The notes: generated from the sequence alone by a model not told the origin. Counted from the first letter of the stretch, positions 33,079 through 42,412 are shown. The stretch: 64,000 nucleotides of DNA from Gammaproteobacteria bacterium (GCA_016209015.1 JACQWY010000022.1:363115-427114), one strand, 5' to 3'. Numbers and translations are program-made.

Positions 33079-36000
33079 TCTTCCGCTCCTCGGGCGACGC
33101 GCGCGGCGGTCAGGGGTTCCGCGCCGCGATGCCTGCGATAGACGAGACTGTAGGCCACGGGCACGAACAACAGCGTCGCGAGCGTGGCGAGCGAGAGCCC
33201 GCCGATGACCGCGCGGCCGAGCGGGGCGTTCTGCTCGCCGCCCTCGCCGATGCCGAGCGCCATCGGGATCATCCCGACGATCATCGCCGCGGCGGTGATC
33301 ATCACGGGTCGGAGACGCACCGTCGCCGCACGCAGCGCCGCGGTGCGCGCGTCGACGCCGTTCTCCACTTCGCCGTTCGCGAAGGAAACGATCAGGATGC
33401 TGTTCGCGGTCGCGACGCCGACCGTCATGATCGCGCCCATGAGCGCCGGCACGCTGAACGTCGTATGCGAGAGGTACAGCATCCATACGATGCCGGAGAG
33501 TGCGCCGGGCAGCGCAGTCAGGATCACGAACGGCGCGGTCCAGGAATGGAAGTTCACGACGAGGACGAGATAGACGAGCACGACCGCGAAAATGAGCCCG
33601 TAGCCCATCGCGCTGAACGCGGCGTCCATCGAGGCCGCCTGGCCGCGCACGCTGATCGTCACCGCCGGCGGCAGCTTGCCGTCGTAGCTCTCGACGATGT
33701 CGCGCACCGCGGCGACGACGGAGCCGAGGTCGCGCCCCTCGACGCCCGCGTAGACGTCGAAGACGGGCTTCGCGTCCGAGCGGCTGATGATCGCCGGCGA
33801 GCGCTTCGGCTCGATCGTCGCCGCGTTCGAGAGCAGCTCGACCTCGCCGTTCGCGCCGCTCGCGATCGGCACGTTCATCATCTCGCCGATGGAATCGATG
33901 CGATGCTGCGGCGCCTGCACCGCGACGAGCACCGGACGCCCGGCCTTGGGATCGATCCAGAAGTTCGGCGTCACGACCCCGCTGCCCGAGAGCGCGATCA
34001 GCACGTTGCTCGCGACGTCGTTCTGGGTGAGGCCGAGATCGGCGGCGCGCAGGCGATCGACGTTCAGGCGCAGGTCAGGCGCGTCGATCTGCTGGTGGAC
34101 GCGCACGTCGACGGCGCCGGGGATCGCCTTCACGCGCTTCTCGATCTCCTGGGCGAGCGCATAGGCCTTCGGCGGATCGAAGGCCACGACCTGCACGTCG
34201 ATCGGCGCCGGGATGCCGAAGTTCAGGATCTGGCTCGTCATGTCGCCGGGCTGGTAGTAGAACTTGAGCGCCGGGAAGTCGTGCACGACGCGCTCGCGGA
34301 CGAGGCGCATGTAGTCCTGCGTCGAGCGGCGCTTGTGCACCGAGAGCGAGACGAGGATCTCGCCGTCGAACATGCCGATGTTCGTGTTGTCCGTGCCCCA
34401 GGCGAGATTGAGACCCTCGGGCAGGCCGATGTTGTCGATCATCATCGCGCGGTCGGCGGCCGGGATGACGTCGCGGATCGCATCCTCGACGCGCGAGAAG
34501 ATGCGCGAGGTCTCCTCGAGGCGCGTGCCGGTCGGGGTCTTCACGTGCAGGCGGAACTGGCCGCCGTCGATCGTCGGGAAGAAGTCGCGTCCGACGTGCG
34601 GCAGGATCGCGATCGCGCTCGCGATGACGAGCAGCGCGCCGACGATCGGGACGATGCGGTGTCGCATGAGCATGCCGAGGAAGCCGGCGAACGCGTTCTG
34701 CACGGCGTGGAACCCGCGCTCGAAACCGGCCTGGAAACGATGGCCGAACGAATTGCGCGCGGCATGGGAACGCACCTCGCCGGGCAGCAGGTATTTCGCC
34801 ATCACCGGCACGAGCGTGCGCGACAGCACGTAGGACGCGCCGACGGCGAAGACGACCGCGAGGCCGAGCGGCACGAACAGGAACTTCGCCGCGCCTTCGA
34901 GGAAGAGCACGGGGAGGAACACGATGGCGATGACGAGCGAGGAGACGAACGCCGGCAGCGCGATCTGCGCCGAGCCGTTGCGGATCGCTGCTTCCAGCGG
35001 ATCGCCGAGCTCGAGATAGCGGTGGATGTTCTCGATCGCGACGATGGCGTCGTCGACGAGCACGCCGACCGCGAGCGCGAGCCCGCCGAGCGTCATCACG
35101 TTCAACGACTGCCCCATCGCGGCGAGCAGCGAGAGCGAGGTGAGTACCGCGAGCGGGATCGAGGTCGCGACGATGACGGTGCTGCGCCAGCTCGCGAGGA
35201 AGATCATGACGAGGAGCGCGACGAGCGCCGCCGCGACCGCCCCCGCGAATACCACACCGTCGATCGCCGCCTCGACGAAGCGCGACTGGTCGAACAGGAA
35301 GTCGACGTTCAGATCCGGCGGCGCCGCGGCGCGGATCGCCGGCAGGCGCGCCTTGATGTCGCGGATGACGTTCAGGGTCGAGGCGTTGCCCATCTTCAGG
35401 AACGTGATGAGCGTCGAGTCCTGGCTGTCGCGGCGCACGACGTTCGTCTGCACGGCATAACCGTCGCGCACGTTCGCGACGTCCCTGATGCGGACGATCG
35501 CGCCGTTGACGGTCTTCACCGGCACTTCGTTCAGGGTCGCAATCGCATCCGGGTTGCTGTTCAGCGAGACGATGTAGTCGGTGTCGCCGATCTTCGCCGT
35601 GCCCGAGGGCAGGACGAGATTCTGGACGTTGACGGCACGGCTCACGTCGAGCGGCGTGAGGCCCCGCGCCGTCAGCGCGTGCATGTCGAGGTCGACCATG
35701 ATCTGGCGCGGCGCGCCGCCGAAGGGCAGGGGCAGGCGCATGCCGTTCACGCCGATGAGCTGCTGGCGGACGCGATAGGCGCCGAAGTCGTAGAGCTGCG
35801 AGGCGGTGAGCGAGGGGCTCGACATCGCCATCTGCAGGATAGGCACGCTGGAGGCGTTGTAGCGGACCACGATCGGCGGCTGCGTGCCGGGCGGCATGCG
35901 GCGCAGGATCGTCTGGCTGATGCCGGTGATCTCCGCCATCGCCGTCTCGACCTTCGCGTTCGGCTGGAAGTAGACCTTGATGATGGCGATCCCGGGCAGG

Positions 36001-36254
36001 GTCTGCGATTCGATGCGCTGCACGTCGCCGGCGGAGTTCGCGATCGAGAACTCGGAGAAGCTCGTCACGCGGTTCGCCATGTCCTCGGCCGAGAGACCGG
36101 AGTACGTCCAGAGCACCGTGATGATCGGGATGTCGATCTGCGGAAAGATGTCCTTCGGGGTGACGCGGATCGAGTAGACGCCGGTGATGAGGATGAGCAG
36201 CGACATCACCACGAAGGTGTAGGGCCGCCGCAGCGCCAGCTCAACGATCCACAT
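33075..36254 (-). CDS. RND family efflux permease subunit (AcrB/MdtB type)
   Basis: 1059 residues from the ATG at 36254; the open frame continues upstream without a plausible leader. Twelve membrane helices in two halves with two large periplasmic loops. The proton-relay aspartates occur in GVLVDDAIVAIENI in helix 4. The first helix begins LALRRPYTFVVMSLLILITG. It is a proton-driven exporter working with the adjacent adaptor. Substrate unknown; HAE1-type drug or hydrophobe export is typical. A palindrome about 200 bp upstream may be its operator. Confidence 0.9.
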   Translation of the reverse strand: MWIVELALRRPYTFVVMSLLILITGVYSIRVTPKDIFPQIDIPIITVLWTYSGLSAEDMANRVTSFSEFSIANSAGDVQRIESQTLPGIAIIKVYFQPNAKVETAMAEITGISQTILRRMPPGTQPPIVVRYNASSVPILQMAMSSPSLTASQLYDFGAYRVRQQLIGVNGMRLPLPFGGAPRQIMVDLDMHALTARGLTPLDVSRAVNVQNLVLPSGTAKIGDTDYIVSLNSNPDAIATLNEVPVKTVNGAIVRIRDVANVRDGYAVQTNVVRRDSQDSTLITFLKMGNASTLNVIRDIKARLPAIRAAAPPDLNVDFLFDQSRFVEAAIDGVVFAGAVAAALVALLVMIFLASWRSTVIVATSIPLAVLTSLSLLAAMGQSLNVMTLGGLALAVGVLVDDAIVAIENIHRYLELGDPLEAAIRNGSAQIALPAFVSSLVIAIVFLPVLFLEGAAKFLFVPLGLAVVFAVGASYVLSRTLVPVMAKYLLPGEVRSHAARNSFGHRFQAGFERGFHAVQNAFAGFLGMLMRHRIVPIVGALLVIASAIAILPHVGRDFFPTIDGGQFRLHVKTPTGTRLEETSRIFSRVEDAIRDVIPAADRAMMIDNIGLPEGLNLAWGTDNTNIGMFDGEILVSLSVHKRRSTQDYMRLVRERVVHDFPALKFYYQPGDMTSQILNFGIPAPIDVQVVAFDPPKAYALAQEIEKRVKAIPGAVDVRVHQQIDAPDLRLNVDRLRAADLGLTQNDVASNVLIALSGSGVVTPNFWIDPKAGRPVLVAVQAPQHRIDSIGEMMNVPIASGANGEVELLSNAATIEPKRSPAIISRSDAKPVFDVYAGVEGRDLGSVVAAVRDIVESYDGKLPPAVTISVRGQAASMDAAFSAMGYGLIFAVVLVYLVLVVNFHSWTAPFVILTALPGALSGIVWMLYLSHTTFSVPALMGAIMTVGVATANSILIVSFANGEVENGVDARTAALRAATVRLRPVMITAAAMIVGMIPMALGIGEGGEQNAPLGRAVIGGLSLATLATLLFVPVAYSLVYRRHRGAEPLTAARVARGAEE

Positions 36255-36448
36255 GCAATGACTCCCGGCGCGGGCCAGCGGTCCGCGATGTCGCTTCCAA
36301 GGGCGAGCGGCCGGCGCGTGGCGCGCGCCGTGCCGGCATCGCGGGTGCACCGGGCACCCGGGCAGGCCTGAAACCAGTGACGATGAGGAGCGCGTGAATG
36401 GCCGGTCCGACGACAGCCCGCGTCCCCGCGGCGCTATCGAGACGAGGC

Positions 36449-36458
36449 GTAACGTTAC
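36449..36458. promoter_or_regulatory. Candidate operator upstream of the RND efflux operon
   Basis: GTAACGTTAC is a perfect 10-bp palindrome, extended on one side by AAGTAA on the minus strand. It lies in the AT-richer 255-bp gap between the PhyH gene (ends 36510) and the RND permease (starts 36254). TetR-type operators of efflux genes often look like this. No regulator gene for it is adjacent. Confidence 0.35.
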
Positions 36459-36509
36459 TTACTTTGCCCCAGGTGTGCAAGCCGGCGCGCACCGCGCGGC
36501 CGCGCCTGA

Positions 36510-37277
36510 TCAGACGCGGAACACGTATTCCTTCCCGCTCTCGCGCTCGATGTCCGGCGGGAAGGACTTGCGCTTGTCCGCATAGTACTGCGCGAGATGA
36601 TCGCCTTCCGATTTCTTGTTGTACGTCGCGAAGTAGAGGCGCCGCGTCGTGTTCGTGAGATTCGGCTCGGACGCATGCGGCGCGTAGCAGTCGAAGAGCA
36701 CGACATCGCCCGGCTGCGTCGGATACGGCACGAAATCCATGCCCTGCATGTCGGCGTCCGTCAGCGGCTCCCATTCGCGGAAGAGGCCGCGATGCTGGTG
36801 CCCCGCGACCATGCGCAGGCAGCCGTTCTCGACCGTCGCCTCGTCGATGCAGACCATGACGCTGATGAAATACTTCGCGTAGGTCTCCCAGCCGGCCTGC
36901 GAATCCTGGTGCGGCTTGAAGCCGTCGCCGCCCGGCATCTTGAAATTGATTTTCTCCTTGAACAGCACCGCGTCCTCGCCGAGCAGTTGCGCGACCGGAC
37001 CGGCGAGCACGCGCGAGAGCTCCTTGAAGCCGGGATGGAAGGGCGAGATGTTCTCGATGCGGTTGATGAGGCGTTGCGCCGGATCGAGCCGGCTCTTCTC
37101 GTGGAACACCCAGTGTCTGCCGACTTCCTCGGGCCATGCAGCGAGCTCGCGCGTCCAGGCCTCGATGCGCTGCGTCTCGGCGGCGTCGAAACCACCGGGC
37201 AGCACGACGAAGCCGTCGGCCTTGAATCTCTCGATCTGTTCGGCGCTCAGGCGCGGGGTCGACAGGGAAGCGGACAT
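36510..37277 (-). CDS. Phytanoyl-CoA dioxygenase (PhyH) family Fe(II)/2-oxoglutarate oxygenase
   Basis: 255 residues from an ATG preceded by CCGGAG; an earlier in-frame ATG at 37328 is less likely. Double-stranded beta-helix core with the iron triad H123-x-D125 (KPHQDSQ) and H201 (APHASEPN), followed by the 2-oxoglutarate-binding arginine near residue 212 (NTTRRLYF). Family members hydroxylate acyl-CoAs, secondary metabolites or other small molecules using O2 and 2-oxoglutarate. Monocistronic between the RND and nitronate monooxygenase genes. Its promoter carries an Fnr/Crp-like site at the class II position. Confidence 0.88.
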   Translation of the reverse strand: MSASLSTPRLSAEQIERFKADGFVVLPGGFDAAETQRIEAWTRELAAWPEEVGRHWVFHEKSRLDPAQRLINRIENISPFHPGFKELSRVLAGPVAQLLGEDAVLFKEKINFKMPGGDGFKPHQDSQAGWETYAKYFISVMVCIDEATVENGCLRMVAGHQHRGLFREWEPLTDADMQGMDFVPYPTQPGDVVLFDCYAPHASEPNLTNTTRRLYFATYNKKSEGDHLAQYYADKRKSFPPDIERESGKEYVFRV

Positions 37278-37339
37278 GCGGAACTCCGGATGCTGTAGGG
37301 TCTTGGATGCCGCGGCGGCGGACGCCACCGTCAGGCGAA

Positions 37340-37381
37340 CTTATAAAAGGCGGCGGCGCGTCGTGGCTTGATCCAGATCGG
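37340..37381 (-). promoter_or_regulatory. Class II Fnr/Crp-type promoter of the PhyH gene
   Basis: On the minus strand, CCGAT-CTGG-ATCAA (37381 to 37368) matches the Fnr/Dnr box TTGAT-N4-ATCAA at 8 of 10 positions. It is followed after exactly 22 bp by TATAAG (37345 to 37340) as -10. With +1 near 37333 the box is centred at -41.5, the canonical class II activator position. The ribosome site and ATG follow about 56 nt later. Confidence 0.55.
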
Positions 37382-37489
37382 TCCGGGTCGCTTCCCTGCG
37401 GGCCTTTGGCAGGGCGCGATTATGGGCAATGCGCCGCGCCGTCTCAACGTGCGCGCCGCGTCGGCTGGCGAAGGGGGCTCCAAACCTGC

Positions 37490-38482
37490 TCAGCGCTTCC
37501 TGAAGTCGAGCGTCGCGCCACGGCGGAGGAGGTCTGCGGCCTCGGCGCCGATGCGGGCGACGAGCGTGGCGGCGCTCTCGCGTTCGCTACACAGTCCGAT
37601 CGCCTCGCCCGCGACGGCGGCGGCGACCGCGTAGTCGTCGCGCTCGCGCGCCGCCCGGTAGGCGGCGGCCAGCGTGCCGCGCTGGCGCTCGGCCTCCGCT
37701 TCGCGACCGGCCCAGGCCGCCGTGAGATCGTTCCGGAGCACGCGGAACGAGTACTCCGCAGGCCAGGGCACGCCGCGCAGCGCGTCGATGGCCGCCGTGC
37801 GGACCGTCTCGTCGCCGCTCGCGGCGAGCCCGCGCGCGATCGCAGCGTCCGCCGTCAGCGCTTCGCGTGCCGCCCAGAAACGCGTGCCGATCACCGCGCC
37901 GTCCGCGCCGAGCAGGAGCGCGGCGGCGAGGCCGCGACCATCGGCGATCCCGCCCGCCGCGAGCAGCAGCGTGTCGGGCGCACGCTCGCGAAGACGATCC
38001 GCGACTTCGGGCACGAGCGGCAGCGTGGCGCGGCGCGCGCCGTGCCCGCCGGCTTCCGTGCCCTGCGCGACGACGACGGCAGCGCCCGCGGCGAGCGCCG
38101 CCTCGAGCTGTACGAGATCCTGGATCTGGCAGACGAGCGGCACGCCGGCGGCGTGAATTTCAGCCGCGAACGGCCGCGGATCGCCGAACGACAGGAACAC
38201 GCAGGCCGGCCGCAGCGCGAGCGCGCGCGCGAGCTGGGCCGGGTCGAGCGCGAGGGCCCAGGTGATGAAGCCGATGCCGCAACGTCCCGGCGGACAGCGC
38301 GCGAGCTCGTCGGCGGCGCGGCGCTCCGGGCCCTGCGTGCCGGCGTATCCGCCGCCGACGAGACCGAGCGCACCGGCGTTCGAGACCGCGCTCGCGAGCT
38401 CGGTGCCCGCGACGTGCGCCATCGGCGCGAGGGCGATGGGCTGTGCGAGGCCGAACCGCTCGGTGAAGCGCGTGGCGATCAC
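37490..38482 (-). CDS. Nitronate monooxygenase (2-nitropropane dioxygenase-like) FMN protein
   Basis: 330 residues from a GTG whose GTGA overlaps the stop of the TetR gene. TIM-barrel FMN enzyme: substrate entry PIALAPMAHVAG near residues 15-26, the catalytic-type histidine in GTEAGGHGAR near residue 145, and the phosphate-binding GGIADGRGLAAALLLGADG near residues 177-195. The family oxidises alkyl nitronates, and some members act as enoyl reductases. It is the last gene of the E1alpha-to-TetR catabolic run. Confidence 0.85.
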   Translation of the reverse strand: MIATRFTERFGLAQPIALAPMAHVAGTELASAVSNAGALGLVGGGYAGTQGPERRAADELARCPPGRCGIGFITWALALDPAQLARALALRPACVFLSFGDPRPFAAEIHAAGVPLVCQIQDLVQLEAALAAGAAVVVAQGTEAGGHGARRATLPLVPEVADRLRERAPDTLLLAAGGIADGRGLAAALLLGADGAVIGTRFWAAREALTADAAIARGLAASGDETVRTAAIDALRGVPWPAEYSFRVLRNDLTAAWAGREAEAERQRGTLAAAYRAARERDDYAVAAAVAGEAIGLCSERESAATLVARIGAEAADLLRRGATLDFRKR

Positions 38483-39174
38483 GCGGGCGTCGCCGAGCGG
38501 CCGCGCTTCGCGCTTCCCGCGCGCGCGGTCGCCGGGCTGAAGAGTCCTGCCGTCACGAATTTCGCGTAGGCCTCGACGACGTAGGCCGGCACGGGCTGCA
38601 CGCGGCCGTCCACGTAGCTGTAGCGCATGCTGAGGTAGTTGCGGGCGGCGAGCAGCATATAGGTCACGGCTTCGATCTCGCGCGGCTCGAAGGGCGTGTA
38701 GCCGCCTTCCGCACGGTCGCGGGCGAGCGCCTGGCGATAGCTCTTCGACATGTTCTCCATATGCCGCCGGAAGCCGCGCGGCGCGAACATTTCCGCCTCG
38801 TTCAGGATGCGGTAGAAGGGCGGGTTCTCGACCAGGAAATCGAAGAACGCGCGCAGTCGCGTCCGCTCCCGCGAGACCGGGTCGCGCTCCTTGCCGACGC
38901 GCTCGCGGATGAACGCGAGCAGGTCCTCGCCGAGCGTCGGCAGGAGCTGATCGAGGATGTCCTGGCGCGATTCGAAGTAGTTGTAGAACGTGCCCTGGGC
39001 GATGCCGGCGCGGCTCGTGATCTTCGCGATCGTCGTTTCCGCGTAGCCTTCCTCGCCGACGAGCTCGCGCGCGGCCTCGAACAGACGCTCGCGCGTCAAC
39101 CGCGCCTTCTCGGCGCGGTTAGGTTTCGCCGGCGCCGCGGGACGCCGGCCGCCTGTGCTCGCCGCGCGCGACAT
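38479..39174 (-). CDS. TetR/AcrR family transcriptional regulator
   Basis: 231 residues. The N-terminal helix-turn-helix (about 25-70) contains GYAETTIAKITSRAGIAQGT and FYNYFESRQDILD, a standard TetR DNA-binding signature. The C-terminal all-helical ligand domain is unspecific by eye. It lies at the downstream end of the E1/E2/acyl-CoA dehydrogenase operon, 7 bp after the acyl-CoA dehydrogenase stop. A TetR-like inverted repeat at 44503-44526 in front of that operon is its probable target. The inducer may be an acyl-CoA or keto acid. Confidence 0.88.
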   Translation of the reverse strand: MSRAASTGGRRPAAPAKPNRAEKARLTRERLFEAARELVGEEGYAETTIAKITSRAGIAQGTFYNYFESRQDILDQLLPTLGEDLLAFIRERVGKERDPVSRERTRLRAFFDFLVENPPFYRILNEAEMFAPRGFRRHMENMSKSYRQALARDRAEGGYTPFEPREIEAVTYMLLAARNYLSMRYSYVDGRVQPVPAYVVEAYAKFVTAGLFSPATARAGSAKRGRSATPA

Positions 39175-39181
39175 GGCGCTC

Positions 39182-40354
39182 TCAGTAGGACCGCGGCATG
39201 CCGAGCTGATGCTGGCCGATGAAGTTCAGGATCATCTCCTCCGAGACCGGCGCGAAACGGAACAGGCGCTGATCGCGCCACAGCCGCTCGACGTGGTACT
39301 CGCTCGCGTAACCCATGCCGCCCATGGTCTGCATCGCGGCGAGCGTCGCCTTGTCGCAGGCCTGCGAGGCGATGAGCTTGCCGAGATTCGATTCCACGCC
39401 GTAGGGCACGCCGCTGTCGCAGTTCGTCGCGGCCTTGTAGTTCATGAGCCGCGCGCAGGCGATTTCGGCATGCGCCTGGGCGAGCGGGAACTGGATCCCC
39501 TGGTAGCTCGAGATCGGATTCTTGCCGAAGATGCGCCGCTCGTTCGCGTAGTCGACGGCGAGCTTCAAGGCGAGCTCGGTCGTGCCGATGAGGCCGGAGG
39601 TCGTGACTATGCGCTCGGTGTTCAGCACGTCGAGCAGCTCGTTCCAGGCGTTGTGCAGCGTGCCGATCACTTCGTGCTTCGCGATGTAGACGTTGTCGAA
39701 GAAGATCGTGCTCGAGTCGAGTGTGTTCGTGCCGAGCTTGTCGATCTTGCCGTGGGCGAGACCTTCGCGCTCGACGTCGATGAGGAAGAGCGAGATGCCC
39801 TCCGTGCGCTTCTTCACCTCCTCCGGCTTCTTCGTGCGCGCGACGACGAGCATCTTGCCGGCCGAGGCGGTGCCCGTGATCCAGTGCTTCCTGCCGTTGA
39901 GCCTGAAGCCCTCGCCGTCCGGCTTCGCGAACGTCGTGATCTCGAGCGTGTTCGTGCCGGCGTCGGGCTCGGTCAGCGCCATGCAGAAGATGAGGTCGCC
40001 GCTGCAGAGCGGCGGCAGCAGCTCGCGGCGCATCTCCTCCGTGCCGTACTTGTTGATCGCCACCCCGCCGAAGATGGGATTCAGCATGAACAACTGGCCG
40101 ACGGTGCTGCCGCCGCCGCCGCGCGCGAGCTCCTCGATCGCGACCGCCATCTCGAGCATGCCGAGACCGCTGCCGCCGTAGGCCTCGGGCAGCGTGCAGC
40201 CGCCGATGCCGGCCGCGCACACCGCCTTCCAGAACTCACGGGGAAAAGCCTTGCGCTTGTCGTGATCGCGCCAGTACTCGAGGCCGAAGCGCGCGCCGAG
40301 CTTGCGGGCGGCGTCGGCGATCATGCGTTGCTCTTCGTTCAGATTGAAATCCAT
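39182..40354 (-). CDS. Acyl-CoA dehydrogenase family protein
   Basis: 390 residues, full length for short- and medium-chain acyl-CoA dehydrogenases. N-terminal helical domain, then CMALTEPDAGTNTLE-type FAD-binding strand near residues 125-140, KHWITGTASAGKM, and a C-terminal helical domain with ERRIFGKNPISSYQGIQFPL and MQTMGGMGYASEYHVER. The predicted cofactor is FAD and the reaction alpha,beta-dehydrogenation of an acyl-CoA. Encoded after the E2 gene. Together with the enoyl-CoA hydratase it would process the acyl-CoA formed by the 2-oxo acid dehydrogenase. Confidence 0.9.
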   Translation of the reverse strand: MDFNLNEEQRMIADAARKLGARFGLEYWRDHDKRKAFPREFWKAVCAAGIGGCTLPEAYGGSGLGMLEMAVAIEELARGGGGSTVGQLFMLNPIFGGVAINKYGTEEMRRELLPPLCSGDLIFCMALTEPDAGTNTLEITTFAKPDGEGFRLNGRKHWITGTASAGKMLVVARTKKPEEVKKRTEGISLFLIDVEREGLAHGKIDKLGTNTLDSSTIFFDNVYIAKHEVIGTLHNAWNELLDVLNTERIVTTSGLIGTTELALKLAVDYANERRIFGKNPISSYQGIQFPLAQAHAEIACARLMNYKAATNCDSGVPYGVESNLGKLIASQACDKATLAAMQTMGGMGYASEYHVERLWRDQRLFRFAPVSEEMILNFIGQHQLGMPRSY

Positions 40355-40386
40355 GAGGCGTGTCCTGTGTTGTCAGGGTTGGGCGT

Positions 40387-41589
40387 TCAGACCGGCGGCA
40401 GCAGGAGATCGACCGGCGCTTCGAGCGCCTCGACCACGCACCCGAGCAGGCGCGCGCCGTCGATGCCGTTGTAGACGCGGTGATCGAAGGAGAAGACGAG
40501 GCCGAGCTCGCGCGCGAGCCGTGGCTTGCCTGCGGCGTCCGGCCGGAACAATTCGTTCGTGCGCCCGAGCCCGAGGATGCTCGACTGTCCCGGCATGATG
40601 ATCGGGAAGAGCTTCTTCACGCGCGTCGCGCCGAGATTCGAGATGCAGGTCGCGCCGCCGCCGCTGTCGGCCTGGGTGATGCGCCCGGCACGTGCGGCCT
40701 GGGTCAGGCGATCGCATTCGGCGGCGGCCTCGGGCAGCGAGAGCGCGCCGACGTTGCGCACGACCGGAACGTAGAGCCCGCGCTCCGCGGCGACGGCGAG
40801 TGCCACGTCCGAGCCCGGCAGCTCGAGGTGCTGACCGTCGTCGTGGATCGTGCGGAACAAGGGCTCGGCAGCGAGCGCCCGGCCGAGCGCGAGCACGATC
40901 CAGTGCGTGAGCGTCAGCGCCTTGAACTGCGGCTTCGCCTTCAACCGGCGATGCAGCTCGAGGAGCGCGCCGACGTCGGCCTCCGCTTCGAGATAGAAAT
41001 GCGGCACTTCGCGTTTCGACTGCGCCATGCGCGTCGCGACGACCTGCTGACCGGGAGACATCGCGCGGCGCACGGCCCCGGCGGGGGGCGTAGGACGCGG
41101 TGCGGCCTGCGGCGCCGGCGCAGCGGCTCGGGCATTCAGCACGTCCGCGGCCTTGATGCGGCCCTTCGGACCGCTGCCCGCGATGTCGGCGAGATCGAGG
41201 CCGCGTTCGCGGGCGAGCTTGCGGGCGTGCGGCGTCGCGACGAGGCGATCGCCCGCGGCGCGCGGCGCCGGCGGTGCCGTGCTCGCGAGCGTCGCAACGG
41301 CAGGCGCGGGCGCGGCGGCAACCGGGGCCGATGCCGTGCCCGCCGGAGCGCCGGCCCATTCGCCGATCACCGTGCCGACCGGCACCGTTTCGCCCGCCGG
41401 GACAATTGCCTGACCGAACACGCCGTCGCGATCCGCGACGACCTCGTTCGCGATCTTGTCCGTCTCGACGACGAAGAGCACCTCGCCGGCCGTGACTTGC
41501 TGCCCCGGGTTCGCGAGCCACTCCACGATCAGCCCCTCGGTCATGGTCAGACCGAGCTGCGGCATGCGGATGATGCTGTCGGTGCTCAC
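40387..41589 (-). CDS. 2-oxo acid dehydrogenase E2 component (lipoyl acyltransferase)
   Basis: 400 residues. Lipoyl domain (1-76) with the lipoylated lysine K45 in ETDKIANE, a proline/alanine-rich linker, the E1/E3-binding domain (about 115-150, ATPHARKLARERGLDL), and a catalytic acyltransferase domain from about 175. The active-site motif usually reads HRxxDG; here it is H370-R-V-Y-N374-G, so the aspartate is replaced by asparagine. The protein otherwise looks intact. It lies between the enoyl-CoA hydratase and acyl-CoA dehydrogenase genes, and no E3 gene is present in the operon. Confidence 0.9.
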   Translation of the reverse strand: MSTDSIIRMPQLGLTMTEGLIVEWLANPGQQVTAGEVLFVVETDKIANEVVADRDGVFGQAIVPAGETVPVGTVIGEWAGAPAGTASAPVAAAPAPAVATLASTAPPAPRAAGDRLVATPHARKLARERGLDLADIAGSGPKGRIKAADVLNARAAAPAPQAAPRPTPPAGAVRRAMSPGQQVVATRMAQSKREVPHFYLEAEADVGALLELHRRLKAKPQFKALTLTHWIVLALGRALAAEPLFRTIHDDGQHLELPGSDVALAVAAERGLYVPVVRNVGALSLPEAAAECDRLTQAARAGRITQADSGGGATCISNLGATRVKKLFPIIMPGQSSILGLGRTNELFRPDAAGKPRLARELGLVFSFDHRVYNGIDGARLLGCVVEALEAPVDLLLPPV

Positions 41590-41592
41590 GCG

Positions 41593-42381
41593 CTACTCGC
41601 CGGTGAATTTCGCGGCGCGCTTCTGCAGGAACGCCTGGCAGCCCTCGTGCGCGTCCTTGGAATCGAGCACGAGGCCGATGATCGCCTGCTCGTACTGCAG
41701 CGCCGCCGCCATCGGCATGTCGATGCCGTGCGCCATCGAACGCTTGAGCAGCTTCAGCACGACGGAGGACTTCTGCGCGATCTTCCGTGCGATCTCGGTG
41801 ACCTTCGCAACGAGCTGATCGGGGGCCACGACGTGATTGATCAAACCGAGCTCGAGCGCCTCGTCGGCCTTGATGCGATCGCCCGTGAACATCAGCTCCT
41901 TCGCCTTGCAGGGCGCGATCTGGCGGATGAAGCGTTGCGAGCCGCCGGCGCCCGGGAAGAGGCCGAGCGTAATCTCCGGCAGGCCGAACACCGCTTTCTC
42001 GGAGGCGACGCGCACGTCCGTGCAGAGCACGAGCTCCGTGCCGCCGCCGAGCGCCCAGCCGTTCACCGCGGCCATCGTCGGCTTGTCGCAGAGCTCGACG
42101 CGGCGGTTGACGCGGTGGATGACCTCGGCGAACTCGTTGTAGTGGGGCAGACCCTGGCGCGAGTCGAGATCCGCGATGTCGCCGCCGGCGACGAACGCGC
42201 GCTCGCCGGCGCCGGTGAAGACGATGACGTGCACGGCAGGATCCTGCTCGGCCGCGGTGAGCGCGGCCTCGAGCTCGAGCAGCGTCGGCACGTTCAGCGC
42301 ATTCAGCGTCTCGGGGCGGTTGATGGTGATCCAGCAGATCGCGTCCTCGACGCGGTACAACAATGCTTCGTATTCGGCCAT
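41593..42381 (-). CDS. Enoyl-CoA hydratase/isomerase family protein
   Basis: 262 residues, crotonase fold. Oxyanion-hole strand VHVIVFTGAGERAFVAGGDI near residues 50-69, and GWALGGGTELVLCTDVRVAS near residues 107-126. The catalytic glutamates fit the segment LPEITLGLFPGAGG near 138. Expected reaction: hydration of a 2-enoyl-CoA. It starts 31 bp after the E1beta stop and precedes E2 by 3 bp. This interleaving of hydratase between dehydrogenase-complex genes suggests one pathway for a branched or modified 2-oxo acid. Confidence 0.9.
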   Translation of the reverse strand: MAEYEALLYRVEDAICWITINRPETLNALNVPTLLELEAALTAAEQDPAVHVIVFTGAGERAFVAGGDIADLDSRQGLPHYNEFAEVIHRVNRRVELCDKPTMAAVNGWALGGGTELVLCTDVRVASEKAVFGLPEITLGLFPGAGGSQRFIRQIAPCKAKELMFTGDRIKADEALELGLINHVVAPDQLVAKVTEIARKIAQKSSVVLKLLKRSMAHGIDMPMAAALQYEQAIIGLVLDSKDAHEGCQAFLQKRAAKFTGE

Positions 42382-42412
42382 GGCGTATTCCTTCCGGTGT
42401 CTGGGTTTCGGC

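Noticed and set aside
33129..36371. A 1080-residue open frame opposite the RND permease
   Set aside because: Antisense shadow with repetitive Arg/Asp/His composition.
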